Below, piece by piece: positions 23,994-32,304 of a DNA stretch of 64,000 nt. Origin of the DNA: Priestia aryabhattai (lineage in GTDB: Bacteria; Bacillota; Bacilli; Bacillales; Bacillaceae_H). The notes under the pieces were generated by a model, which was not told the DNA's origin, did not search any database, and was given only the letters and a program-made list of their open reading frames with translations. The first letter of the stretch is position 1, and each line of letters opens with the position of its first letter. The stretch is taken from positions 310,001 through 374,000 of the forward strand of contig NZ_JAMBOQ010000002.1 in assembly GCF_023715685.1 (NCBI RefSeq). The letters are read 5' to 3'. Both the position numbers and the translations under genes were made by a program.

Positions 23994-24716
23994 CGTTGTT
24001 TTTGATGACACAAGGTGAGCCACTAAAATATAGCGCTCAGGTGCTGAACCAATATAGTTAAATGGATAACAGGTGCTGACGGTTAAAGTGGCTCTAGGCT
24101 TTGGCACAATAACGGTCCGGTCATCCGCATCAACAATTCGTACTTTGTTCACTTTGTATGTGAAGGTACCTGCTGCTGTATTCACCACAAGCGAATCGCC
24201 TTCACCCACGTCGCCAAGCTTACGAAAAACCGTATCGCGATGTCCAGATAGAACAGAATTGTCATTTTGACCAGGCAACACGCTTCCTGCAAAATGACCG
24301 ACGCCTTTTTCTAATTCATCTTCGTTCGTACCATGATAAATCGGCAGCTTAGCGTTTAATTTAGGAATATATAATTCTCCCATTAAATCACCGATTTTTG
24401 GCTGTTTCGGATAAGACACATTTGACACTTTCGGCTTTTTTTCTGAGCTAGCAGTACGAGGGTGTACCGGTTTTTTAGATTCAACAGCAGAATCTTCAGG
24501 AGAGGAGTCTGCTGCTGAAGGTTCTTTGCTTTTAGAAACTGAAGCTGCGGCAGGTTCTTCTGTATCCATTGTTTTAAATGCCAAATAGCCCCTTGCAAAT
24601 TTATAGGCGTTTGTTGTCGTAAACCAAAGACCAAAGCAAATGACGGCGGCTAAAAGGGAAAGAACAATCAACCGCTTTTTGCGATTGATTGTTCTTCTTG
24701 TTTTTCTTGGTTCCAT
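23991..24716 (-). CDS. Class D sortase
   Basis: The 241-residue enzyme has a basic N-terminus, one membrane anchor (about 16-34), a variable Pro/Ser-rich linker (50-110) and the sortase barrel. The catalytic triad is His159 (SGHRDT), Cys216 (TLSTCYPF) and Arg228 (PERYIL). The linked substrate gene just upstream ends in LPETA, the motif preferred by class D sortases such as B. subtilis YhcS. It cleaves between Thr and Ala and attaches the protein to peptidoglycan. One base separates it from the substrate gene. Confidence 0.92.
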   Translation of the reverse strand: MEPRKTRRTINRKKRLIVLSLLAAVICFGLWFTTTNAYKFARGYLAFKTMDTEEPAAASVSKSKEPSAADSSPEDSAVESKKPVHPRTASSEKKPKVSNVSYPKQPKIGDLMGELYIPKLNAKLPIYHGTNEDELEKGVGHFAGSVLPGQNDNSVLSGHRDTVFRKLGDVGEGDSLVVNTAAGTFTYKVNKVRIVDADDRTVIVPKPRATLTVSTCYPFNYIGSAPERYILVAHLVSSKTT

Positions 24717-24717
24717 T

Positions 24718-25854
24718 TTATGCGCGTCTCACTTTGCGGAAAAGAACAAAGCCAGCTGCTACAAGCACTAATCCAATTAATGTATTCGTTACATAATCAG
24801 AAGCCGTTTCCGGAAGTTTTGCACCTTTAACGGTTTTTTGCACAGCGCTGTTTGTTTGTTTCTTCACCGGTTCTTGTTTCTTTTCTACTGCAGGCTTTTG
24901 CGTTTCAGCAGGTTTTACTGCAGCTTCAGCAGATTTTTCTACTTCTTTTCCTGTGTCTGTGATGATATCAGAATTGAACATATCGCCTGTAATCACCATA
25001 TCTGCTAAAAATTTGCCATCTGTCGTATAAAGAGAAATTTTTAGACTCGCATTTTTTAACTCTTCTAGGTTGATTAAATCGGTAAGAGAAAGTGATTTTT
25101 CACTTCCGCCTTGTACAAGTGAAAATTTAGCGTCTAAATGGAAGGTTGATAGCAGCTCTTTATAAATAGACATTAATTCCGCGATTTGATCAGCAGATAA
25201 TTCTGTTGCTGTATCAAAATCTTCAAATGCCGCTAAGCGCTCGCCTAATTGATCTAAGCGGTTGAGCGTTGCTTCATTTGAAAGCTCATCTTCTAACGAT
25301 GTAAAATGCGCTTGGATTCGATCCAATTCTTCTGATGTTAAGCCGAATTGAGACTGCATAAATGAAAGTAAGTCAGTTAAATCTTCTTCGCTTAATTCAT
25401 CATCGTAAGAAGTGTCCTCTTCGTCATATGACTCATCGTCTTCATACCAGTCATCGCCTTCTAAATAGAAGCCGACATCCTCGTATAAATCATCTAGGTA
25501 CACATAATCATCTAAGCTTTGCCCGTTCTCTTTTAATAACGCATTTAAGCTTGTTTTGTCTAAGTCAAAATCTGCATACACATCTTGCACGTTATGTAAG
25601 TCAGCTGCAATTGGTTCACCTAAAAATTCTTCTAAATCTGCGATTGTATCGTAGTTTTCAAGACTATCGTCATACAGTGAAAGTGAATATTCAACGTCGT
25701 CTTTGGTTACTTCAAAGCCTCTCGTTTGGCTTACCGATTTTAAATACTTGTTGAAATCGGCGTCAAATGTTGACGCCGCTGCGAATGAAGACGTTGGAAA
25801 TACGCCAACAAACAGCAGAAATGATAATAAAATTGCCCCCAGTTTTTTCATCAA
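24718..25854 (-). CDS. LPETA-anchored acidic surface protein
   Basis: The 378-residue protein has a signal peptide (cleavage near residue 26, SSFAAAS). A long Asp/Glu-rich ectodomain follows with an extreme run of acidic residues at about 125-160, then a Lys/Pro/Gln linker, LPETA at 347-351, a membrane helix and an RKVRRA tail. It fits the processed acidic surface protein family found beside class D sortases. The adjacent sortase should anchor it to the wall. Its role may involve cation binding or sporulation, but this is not known. Confidence 0.9.
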   Translation of the reverse strand: MMKKLGAILLSFLLFVGVFPTSSFAAASTFDADFNKYLKSVSQTRGFEVTKDDVEYSLSLYDDSLENYDTIADLEEFLGEPIAADLHNVQDVYADFDLDKTSLNALLKENGQSLDDYVYLDDLYEDVGFYLEGDDWYEDDESYDEEDTSYDDELSEEDLTDLLSFMQSQFGLTSEELDRIQAHFTSLEDELSNEATLNRLDQLGERLAAFEDFDTATELSADQIAELMSIYKELLSTFHLDAKFSLVQGGSEKSLSLTDLINLEELKNASLKISLYTTDGKFLADMVITGDMFNSDIITDTGKEVEKSAEAAVKPAETQKPAVEKKQEPVKKQTNSAVQKTVKGAKLPETASDYVTNTLIGLVLVAAGFVLFRKVRRA

Positions 25855-26087
25855 TTTTCTCCTTTTTTTTACGTTTTCTACAAGATTATATAGGAATAGT
25901 TATAAATTTACAATATATACTTATATTATATATACCTTGAATATAGTGGTAATTTTAGGTATTTATAGAATTGTAGATTTTGAAAACATCGTATAAAAGC
26001 GAGCGGAAAGCTCTAGATAGAAAAACGAAAAAATAAAGAAAAAGGTTTATAATTTTTTGGGTAGAAGAAAAAATATAAAAAAGCATC

Positions 26088-26120
26088 AAAAAAGAACAGC
26101 ACTTAGAAGCTGTTCTTTTT
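26088..26120. terminator. Bidirectional hairpin terminator
   Basis: AAAAAGAACAGC and GCTGTTCTTTTT arms are placed to end the 43-codon minus-strand gene at 26195. Confidence 0.8.
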
Positions 26121-26194
26121 GAAATGATATGTAAGCAATAGCATAGATAGTTGAAATTCGATACCGTTCCGCTTTAGAAAAAGGTGGTTACGAG

Positions 26195-26326
26195 TTATGA
26201 TTTTAGTAAGGATAAAGAAGAAAAGTGAGAGCGCGGTTTTGTCAGCTCTATTTTGATTCCTTTTAGTCTTAAACGTTCTACAAACTGTTTGCGTTTTTTT
26301 CGCTTTTCATGCGGGGATTGATTCAT
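26195..26326 (-). CDS. Small basic protein, candidate Fur-regulated (Fbp-like)
   Basis: A 43-codon frame from ATG 26326 follows a strong GGAGGATGAG ribosome site and ends before a bidirectional terminator. The product is highly basic (HEKRKKRKQF, about 14 Lys/Arg, few acids) with no hydrophobic helix. A Fur-box-like site overlaps its predicted -10. B. subtilis has small Fur-regulated basic proteins (FbpA/B/C) that help the sRNA FsrA in iron sparing. Similarity in size, charge and control suggests such a role, but I cannot confirm homology. Confidence 0.5.
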   Translation of the reverse strand: MNQSPHEKRKKRKQFVERLRLKGIKIELTKPRSHFSSLSLLKS

Positions 26327-26362
26327 ATTTGCCTCATCCTCCATATTTAGTCAAGTAGCTAA

Positions 26363-26381
26363 CATATCATTATCATAATCA
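26363..26381 (-). promoter_or_regulatory. Fur-box-like operator over the -10 region
   Basis: On the minus strand, GATTAT-GATAAT-GATATG is three NATWAT-type hexamers, close to the Fur consensus of GATAAT repeats. TTGTGT, 17 bp and TATGAT form the promoter, the TATGAT lying within the site. Iron-repressed expression of the 43-codon gene is inferred. Confidence 0.5.
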
Positions 26382-26629
26382 AAAGATGACGGTTACACAA
26401 TAAACATTCTCAAATATTCACAAAGATTTAAAATTTGTTACATTGATAGTGTACATGTACCCGATTCTCTTTTTTTCTAACATTTCAATGTGCTGTTTTT
26501 AAATTGAAGGTTTACAACTCCTGTTGTATCATCGAAATGTGTTCAAAGTGAGGTTATTACATAAAGGTTCGTAAAGCTAATATTCATCTTGAGCAGCATA
26601 TGGTTAAACAAGTATTTATTTATGAACAT
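26382..26629. other. Intergenic, no gene seen
   Basis: This stretch is AT-rich. It contains the perfect 10-bp palindrome GTACATGTAC at 26451-26460 and a short ACAAC/GTTGT dyad near 26514. No frame with a convincing ribosome site was found. Confidence 0.35.
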
Positions 26630-26661
26630 AAAAAAGAAACCCTTATTCATTAAGAGTTTCC
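26630..26661 (-). terminator. Terminator of the lipoprotein gene
   Basis: On the minus strand GAAACTCTTA and TAAGGGTTTC arms are followed by T6. Confidence 0.7.
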
Positions 26662-26703
26662 GCAGCTATTGCTTATTACGATCAAGCCCATCCTTAATTC
26701 ATT

Positions 26704-27342
26704 TTATTGATCTTCTGGATCTACTTCAAGGCTTTCAACTTCGTCATTCTTTTTTACTTCTAATCGTACAACTTTATTTTTACTATCTCCAGACACATTA
26801 TCATTATCTAGCTCAAAGTCTTTTGCTTTTTTATAAGTCTTTTCTCCGCTAGATACTTTTATGGTGAGATTCTTATCTGTTTCATTAATTAATTTTCCAA
26901 TTACGCTGTAATCTCCATCAGATTCTTTTTCATAGATACCATTTGAATCAGCTTTTGCTAAAGCCGTTAATTCTAGGCTTTCAGCGTTTTGATCTTTAGC
27001 ATTAACCTCTACTTTCACCTGTTTCCCATCAATGTCCTTAGGTGTATCTTTTTCTTTCTTAAACGAATTCCCTTTAGGTATCTTCACCTGTTTATCATCA
27101 ATGACAAGTGTTAACTCATCGTTTGTTTCTTTGTCTAAAGTTCCAACCAAATCAAAGTCCTCATCCTGTTTACTGTCAGGATCTTTGGAATACTGCTGTA
27201 AATTTGATTTATTTTCAGAGGAGCTGCTTTCATTTTGAGATGTATTTTGAGATGAATTATCTTGATTGGAGCAACCCGTCAAAGATCCTGCAGCTAAAGC
27301 TCCAGCTAATGAGATGGATAACGTTAACATTTTTTTGTTCAT
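26704..27342 (-). CDS. Lipoprotein, unknown function
   Basis: The 212-residue protein has a lipoprotein signal (LTGC, Cys24), then a Ser/Asn/Gln-rich linker (25-60) and two similar beta-rich segments. Each segment opens with VGTLDKETNDELTLVIDDKQ or VIGKLINETDKNLTIKVSSG and closes with VKVEVNAKDQNAESLEL or VVRLEVKKNDEVESLEV, so the mature protein is an internal duplication. It is probably a surface-exposed binding protein. ATG 27342 is set by the signal peptide and an AAAGGAGG site. Confidence 0.8.
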   Translation of the reverse strand: MNKKMLTLSISLAGALAAGSLTGCSNQDNSSQNTSQNESSSSENKSNLQQYSKDPDSKQDEDFDLVGTLDKETNDELTLVIDDKQVKIPKGNSFKKEKDTPKDIDGKQVKVEVNAKDQNAESLELTALAKADSNGIYEKESDGDYSVIGKLINETDKNLTIKVSSGEKTYKKAKDFELDNDNVSGDSKNKVVRLEVKKNDEVESLEVDPEDQ

Positions 27343-27561
27343 ATGGTTTATTCCTCCTTTTTTACTTGTAGTTAATATTGCCTTTCTTCTATAGAAGTAA
27401 ACAAGCAGAAATTTAACGAAATGTCTCAACAAAATGAACACGCAAACTTTTATATTTTGATTCATTGTGCTTAAAAGCTATACTAGTAGTAGGTATAGAA
27501 AAAAGTAAAACGAGATTGTACATCTCATCTATTCGTATACAAAAAAGAAAGAGGGATCTCC

Positions 27562-28119
27562 ATGAAAACAGAACAGCAGTATTTTGAAGAAGGAAAATCA
27601 ATTCAAACATATATGAATGACATGAGTACATTAAAAGAGGAAAGTTTAGCTGTGTATGAACAATTTCAGCTTCCAGAAGATGGACTGGCTGACACCCTAA
27701 AGGCTCATCAGCTTCATTTCTTAACGATTACTGAAGATTGGTGCGGAGATGCGATGATGATTAACCCAATCATTCGTAAAGTAGCTGAAGCTGCAGATAT
27801 CGATGTGCGCGTTGCACTGCGAGATGCGGACACCGAATTAATTGATCGTCACTTAACAAACGGCGGCCGTGCCATTCCGATTATTTTAATTTTTAATAAT
27901 GAAGGGAATTTACTGGGGAAATGGGGTCCTCGTGCTCCCGAAGTTCAGCAAATCGTCGATGAGCTTCGTGCCACGCTTCCTTCAAAAGAAGATCCTTCGT
28001 TTGAAGAAAAACAAAAAGAAGTCTTTTCTGCTTTACGAATAAGATATAAAGAGGAACCGGCTCTTTGGTCGTATGTTTATAACAGCTTTAAAGAAACGGT
28101 ATTAGCTGTGGTGAGATAA
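27562..28119 (+). CDS. Thioredoxin-like protein with single active-site Cys
   Basis: The 185-residue cytosolic protein has a thioredoxin fold (thioredoxin_9 type) with TEDWCGDA at residues 58-64. Cys61 is kept but the second active-site Cys is Ala, giving a CxxA site. The cis-Pro region is GRAIPIILIF. This argues for a monothiol role such as bacilliredoxin-like or glutaredoxin-like chemistry rather than dithiol reduction. A GAGGGATCTCC ribosome site precedes the ATG and a terminator follows. Confidence 0.85.
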   Translation: MKTEQQYFEEGKSIQTYMNDMSTLKEESLAVYEQFQLPEDGLADTLKAHQLHFLTITEDWCGDAMMINPIIRKVAEAADIDVRVALRDADTELIDRHLTNGGRAIPIILIFNNEGNLLGKWGPRAPEVQQIVDELRATLPSKEDPSFEEKQKEVFSALRIRYKEEPALWSYVYNSFKETVLAVVR

Positions 28120-28122
28120 CTT

Positions 28123-28168
28123 AAAAAGCAAGGTAAAATGAGCGCTTCATTTTATCTTGCTTTTTTTC
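28123..28168 (+). terminator. Terminator of the thioredoxin-like gene
   Basis: AAAGCAAGGTAAAATGA and its complement form a long stem followed by T7. Confidence 0.85.
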
Positions 28169-28234
28169 TGGCAACCGCAACAAGATCGTTTGTATATCAC
28201 TTTAATCGAAAGGCTGCTTTTATTAACATCAGTG

Positions 28235-28313
28235 TTCAAAACGCGCACTTTCACTTGGGAAAACGTAGAAAATTCTAAAAATAAAAATATTTTTTATTCA
28301 AAACGCGTACTTT
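28235..28313 (+). promoter_or_regulatory. Paired direct repeat, candidate regulator sites
   Basis: TTCAAAACGCGCACTTT (28235-28251) recurs as TTCAAAACGCGTACTTT (28297-28313), 16 of 17 identical, exactly 62 bp apart, or about six helical turns. The second copy lies just upstream of the extended -10. This suggests a DNA-looping or cooperative regulator of the permease operon. Confidence 0.55.
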
Positions 28314-28325
28314 TTAACTTGATGA

Positions 28326-28334
28326 TGATATAAT
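28326..28334 (+). promoter_or_regulatory. Extended -10 promoter of the permease operon
   Basis: TGA-TATAAT is an extended -10 (TGnTATAAT) with no good -35. This is typical of promoters that need an activator, here perhaps acting at the adjacent direct repeats. Confidence 0.6.
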
Positions 28335-28367
28335 AACAAATAATAAATGAAGGAGGAGGACGCGTTA

Positions 28368-28400
28368 ATGAATGTAAAAGCTTTTGGTCATTATTTTTAA
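28368..28400 (+). CDS. Candidate leader peptide of the permease operon
   Basis: A 10-codon frame, MNVKAFGHYF, sits behind a very strong AAGGAGGAGG site, 100 bp upstream of the amino-acid permease. It ends in aromatic and His codons (Phe, His, Tyr, Phe). This could be a leader peptide sensing charged tRNA or ribosome stalling. No clear attenuator hairpin was found after it. Confidence 0.4.
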   Translation: MNVKAFGHYF

Positions 28401-28444
28401 GCAGGATTTTTAGAGTTCGAAATGAATCTTATTTTTTTATTTAA

Positions 28445-28458
28445 TGAAAGCGCTTAAT
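28445..28458 (+). promoter_or_regulatory. CcpA cre-like site
   Basis: TGAAAGCGCTTAAT matches the cre consensus TGAAARCGYTTNCA at 13 of 14 positions. It lies between the leader peptide and the permease start, where CcpA would act as a roadblock under glucose. Confidence 0.6.
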
Positions 28459-28499
28459 AACTCACTTCTCAGAAAATATAGAAGAAAGGTGTTAGATAC

Positions 28500-30143
28500 A
28501 TGAATAACTTACATAGAAAAATGGGAACGTTTTCTCTCATGATGGTCGGTCTTGGATCTATTATTGGATCAGGATGGCTGTTTGGGGCATGGAGAGCTGC
28601 TCAAATTGCAGGGCCTGCAGCAATTGCTTCTTGGATTATTGGAATGGTTGTTATTTTATTTATAGCTCTTTCTTACAGTGAACTAGGGTCTATGTTTCCA
28701 GAAGCAGGAGGTATGGTTAAGTATACGCAATACTCGCATGGCTCATTTCTTGGCTTTATTGCTGCTTGGGCAAACTGGATTGCAATCGTATCGGTTATTC
28801 CTGTTGAAGCGGTTGCCTCTGTTCAGTATATGAGTTCATGGCCGTGGGAGTGGGCGAAATGGACAGGCAGTTTAGTAGAGAACGGGATTCTTACTGGAAA
28901 AGGCTTGGCTATTGCTACAGGACTATTAATCATTTATTTTCTTTTAAATTATTGGACCGTAGGCTTATTTTCGAAAGCTAATTCACTTATTACCGTTTTT
29001 AAGATTGTGATTCCAGGGCTTACAATTGGTGCTCTTTTATTCGCAGGGTTTCACGGCGGAAACTTCTCTTCTGCAGGGGGCGTTGCTCCAAATGGATGGG
29101 CAAGCGTTTTGACAGCTGTTGCTACTTCTGGGATTGTGTTTGCTTTTAACGGTTTTCAAAGCCCCATTAATATGGCCGGAGAAGCGAAAAATCCGGGACG
29201 CTCTATTCCTATTGCAGTGGTAGGATCCATTTTAATTGCAACCGTGATCTATGTATTGCTTCAAATTGCGTTTATTGGAGCGGTAAACCCTTCAGAAATC
29301 GTAAAAGGATGGAGCCATCTTAACTTTAATTCGCCGTTTGCCGATTTAGCGATTGCGTTAAATATTAACTGGCTTGTTATTGTTTTATATGCGGATGCTT
29401 TTGTATCGCCGTCAGGAACAGGTATTACGTATACAGCTACAACGTCACGCATGATTTATGGCATGGAAAAAAATAAATACTTGCCGAATATACTAGGAAG
29501 AGTTCATCCGCTTTACGGAGTTCCGCGTCAAGCAATGTTCTTTAATTTATTTGTCTCATTCATTTTTTTATTTTTATTTAGAGGCTGGGGAATATTAGCC
29601 GAAATTATCTCTGTAGCTACATTAATTTCGTATCTTACCGGTCCTATTACAGCTATGACGTTAAGAAAAACAGGGACCGAGCTTTATAGACCTTTACGTA
29701 TAAAAGGGTTAAACGTAATAGCGCCTCTTGGCTTTATTTTTGCTTCACTTACTCTTTACTGGGCAAGGTGGCCGTTAACTGGACAGGTATTATTCATTAT
29801 TTTAATTGGATTGCCAATTTATTTTTATTATCAAGCAAAATCAAAATGGAAAGGCTTTGGTCAAAACTTCCGAGCTGGCGTTTGGATGATTGTCTACTTA
29901 TTATGTATGATGACAATATCTTGGATAGGAAGTGAAAAGTTCGGGGGACTCAATATTATTAAATACGGTTGGGATATGGGTCTTATTGCAATTGTGGCAC
30001 TTTTCTTTTATGCTTGGGCACTTAAAAGCGGATACAAAACCGAGTATTTAAAAGAGGCAATCGATGTCAACAATGAAATGAAAGCAGCGGAAGCGCAGGC
30101 TGCCTCGACTAAAGAGCAGATTATAGAAAAACAAATTAAATAA
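28500..30143 (+). CDS. APC-superfamily amino-acid permease
   Basis: The 547-residue protein has 12-14 membrane helices and APC-family features: MMVGLGSIIGSGWLFGAWRAA in helix 1 (unwound Gly-rich region), a NGFQSPINMAGEAKNPGRSIP loop, and a charged C-terminal tail (residues 515-547). It imports an amino acid or related compound by proton or cation coupling; the substrate is not evident. The leader region (28232-28499) is complex and suggests control by carbon catabolite repression and a second regulator. It is followed by a terminator. Confidence 0.88.
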   Translation: MNNLHRKMGTFSLMMVGLGSIIGSGWLFGAWRAAQIAGPAAIASWIIGMVVILFIALSYSELGSMFPEAGGMVKYTQYSHGSFLGFIAAWANWIAIVSVIPVEAVASVQYMSSWPWEWAKWTGSLVENGILTGKGLAIATGLLIIYFLLNYWTVGLFSKANSLITVFKIVIPGLTIGALLFAGFHGGNFSSAGGVAPNGWASVLTAVATSGIVFAFNGFQSPINMAGEAKNPGRSIPIAVVGSILIATVIYVLLQIAFIGAVNPSEIVKGWSHLNFNSPFADLAIALNINWLVIVLYADAFVSPSGTGITYTATTSRMIYGMEKNKYLPNILGRVHPLYGVPRQAMFFNLFVSFIFLFLFRGWGILAEIISVATLISYLTGPITAMTLRKTGTELYRPLRIKGLNVIAPLGFIFASLTLYWARWPLTGQVLFIILIGLPIYFYYQAKSKWKGFGQNFRAGVWMIVYLLCMMTISWIGSEKFGGLNIIKYGWDMGLIAIVALFFYAWALKSGYKTEYLKEAIDVNNEMKAAEAQAASTKEQIIEKQIK

Positions 30144-30148
30144 GTAGT

Positions 30149-30186
30149 AAAAAAGCAGCCTGAATAGCTAAGGCTGCTTTTTTTAG
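30149..30186 (+). terminator. Terminator of the permease gene
   Basis: AAAAGCAGCC and GGCTGCTTTT arms are followed by T-rich sequence. Confidence 0.85.
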
Positions 30187-30266
30187 GCATGAATTTTATT
30201 TTTTTGAATAATAGGTAGTAAAAAATGCTATAATGGTGGCAAAATCATGCAAGGAGAGAACGAATT

Positions 30267-30890
30267 ATGGATATCGTATCAATCACTTCTTTTTTAGGCG
30301 TAGCCGCTTTGCTTACTGTTATGCCTGGTCCTGATAACTTATTTGTTTTAGCACAAAGTATATCAAACGGTAAATATGCAGGAATCTCAACTTCATTAGG
30401 GCTTTGTACGGGCTTGCTTGGCCATATAGCTGCGGCAACATTGGGTCTATCGGCTATTATCTATCAATCGGCTTTAGCATTTGCTATCGTCAAATATGCT
30501 GGAGCAGCTTATTTATTATTTCTGGCTTATAAGACGTTTACAGCCAAAAATTCGGCTCTGACTCTTGAAAATAAAGAAGCCGTTGAGTACAAGGTGCTAT
30601 ATAAAAAAGGGGTGATTATGAACCTGCTAAACCCCAAAGTTTCGCTATTTTTTCTTGCTCTTTTACCTCAGTTTGTTAATCATTCAACCGGACACGCAAC
30701 ACAGCAAATGCTTGTTTATGGAGCTGTATTTTTAGTTCAAGCGCTGATTATTTTTACGTTAATTAGTCTATTTGCGGGAAAAGTAGGGGAGTTTTTGCGA
30801 AAATCTCCGGCGCTGTCTAAGCGACTTAATCTTGTGCAAGGTTCTATCTTTACGCTTATTGGCTTAAAAATTGCTTTCAGTGAGAAATAG
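30267..30890 (+). CDS. LysE/RhtB-family amino-acid exporter
   Basis: The 207-residue protein has six helices and the LysE/RhtB pattern: VMPGPDNLFVLAQSI in the first helix region, GLCTGLLGHIAAA, KYAGAAYLLFLAYKTF and NLLNPKVSLFFLALLPQFV. Such exporters extrude excess amino acids or analogues. It lies after the permease terminator with its own GGAGAG ribosome site, so it is a separate unit. The substrate is unknown. Confidence 0.9.
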   Translation: MDIVSITSFLGVAALLTVMPGPDNLFVLAQSISNGKYAGISTSLGLCTGLLGHIAAATLGLSAIIYQSALAFAIVKYAGAAYLLFLAYKTFTAKNSALTLENKEAVEYKVLYKKGVIMNLLNPKVSLFFLALLPQFVNHSTGHATQQMLVYGAVFLVQALIIFTLISLFAGKVGEFLRKSPALSKRLNLVQGSIFTLIGLKIAFSEK

Positions 30891-30930
30891 CAGGAGATAC
30901 GCTAGTGAACCTGCTTTTTATCTCCATTAA

Positions 30931-31215
30931 GAGGCGGGGACAAAAGTATTTTAGTTGAAGGGAGATCCGAACGAAGGCTTCATGTGTTTAGTTGCTGCTA
31001 GCTGGTGATTGGAGGGCAAGGCGAAGACTCCTGCGGGAAAAGCGGAATAGGTGAGACTCCGCAGGAGCGTAAGCGACGAGGAGGCTCATCGGCCGCCCGC
31101 GGAAAGCGAAGTCTTGCACGGAAATCAACAGCGGTGCTAAAAGTAATCCATACTAGCTCATTTATCCCATTTGTTCGTCTTTAGATGGGAATTGATTTAG
31201 TTATGTCTCAATCTC
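30931..31215 (+). repeat. Structured intergenic repeat, copy 2
   Basis: This copy is 285 bp. It is nearly identical to copy 1 in the core but lacks the roughly 55-bp hairpin segment present near the left end of copies 1 and 3. The CTCCTGCGG/CCGCAGGAG stem is perfect here. Ends are GAGGCGGGGACA and TGTCTCAATCTC. It starts 40 bp after the LysE-like gene, in the same orientation as copies 1 and 3. Confidence 0.85.
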
Positions 31216-31409
31216 TTTTTTTGTGCTTTAAAAACAGCGGAGAGCAGCTAGTAAAATCCAGCTTTTTTGAGTTGATGTTCTCGAATGTTTTAAGGGGACG
31301 AACCCTTCTTGTCCAATTACATATATATATAGAATGAGAGATAAAACATCAGACAAAGCCGGTGTTAATCACAAGTTCTTTCATATTATGGTTGAAAGGA
31401 AAGGTTCAC

Positions 31410-32255
31410 ATGAAAAAAGTATGGCTAGATGCAGGACACGGCGGTACAGATTCAGGCGCTTTAGGAAATAATTTGCGTGAAAAAGATATTACGCTGCAGC
31501 TTGTACTACACGCGCGGGCGTATTTAGAACATAACTATTCAGTAGACGTTCAAGTAACTCGTTCAACCGATGTGTTCGTTTCATTATCAGATCGAGCAAA
31601 TCGGGCTAATGCATGGGGAGCGGATGTTTTTGTTTCTATGCACATTAATGCTGGCGGAGGTACTGGATTTGAAACGTATCGCTATCCATCAGAAGAGGGA
31701 AGTCAATCTTCTCTTTTACAAAAACAGCTTCATACGGAGATTTTAACAATCATGCGGAAATTTGGAACGATTGCAGATCGCGGTTTAAAAACGGCTAATT
31801 ATGCTGTACTGCGTGAAACAAATATGCCTGCTGTTTTGACAGAAAACTTGTTTATCGATACGGCAGTCGACGCTGAAAAATTAAAAAAAGCTATGTTTCT
31901 TCGGGAAGTGGGAGAAGCGCACGCGCGTGGAATTGCTAAGTATTTAAAATTACCTTCTAATCAAGTTACATTCTATACCATTCAATCTGGAGATACATTT
32001 TATAGCATTGCAAAGAAGTATAATATTACCGTTCAGCAGCTGCAGGATGCAAATCCCGGCGTAGATCCTACAAAACTGCAAATTGGTCAGCAAATTGTTC
32101 TTCCTGTCACTACGTATACTGTACAAGCAGGAGATACGTTTTATAGCATTGCGGAAAAATATAGCATGACCGTTCAGCAGCTGCAGGATGCAAATCCCGG
32201 CGTAGATCCTACAAAATTACAAATTGGTCAGCAAATTATCATTCCCGCTGTTTAA
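31410..32255 (+). CDS. N-acetylmuramoyl-L-alanine amidase with two LysM domains
   Basis: The 281-residue protein has an N-terminal Amidase_3 domain (residues 1-185). DAGHGG supplies the first zinc His (His10), and SMHINAG and the TENLFID Glu region complete the site. Two LysM repeats follow (about 190-236 and 237-281) that bind peptidoglycan glycan. There is no signal peptide, as in spore cortex or mother-cell lysis amidases (CwlC-like), suggesting release on lysis. The two LysM repeats share long identical DNA stretches. Confidence 0.9.
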   Translation: MKKVWLDAGHGGTDSGALGNNLREKDITLQLVLHARAYLEHNYSVDVQVTRSTDVFVSLSDRANRANAWGADVFVSMHINAGGGTGFETYRYPSEEGSQSSLLQKQLHTEILTIMRKFGTIADRGLKTANYAVLRETNMPAVLTENLFIDTAVDAEKLKKAMFLREVGEAHARGIAKYLKLPSNQVTFYTIQSGDTFYSIAKKYNITVQQLQDANPGVDPTKLQIGQQIVLPVTTYTVQAGDTFYSIAEKYSMTVQQLQDANPGVDPTKLQIGQQIIIPAV

Positions 32256-32265
32256 TATCCGTAAA

Positions 32266-32304
32266 TAAAAAAGATGACACAGTAGTGTGTCATCTTTTTT
32301 TCTT
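32266..32304. terminator. Bidirectional terminator
   Basis: AAAAAAGATGACACA and TGTGTCATCTTTTTT arms lie between convergent genes. Confidence 0.88.
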
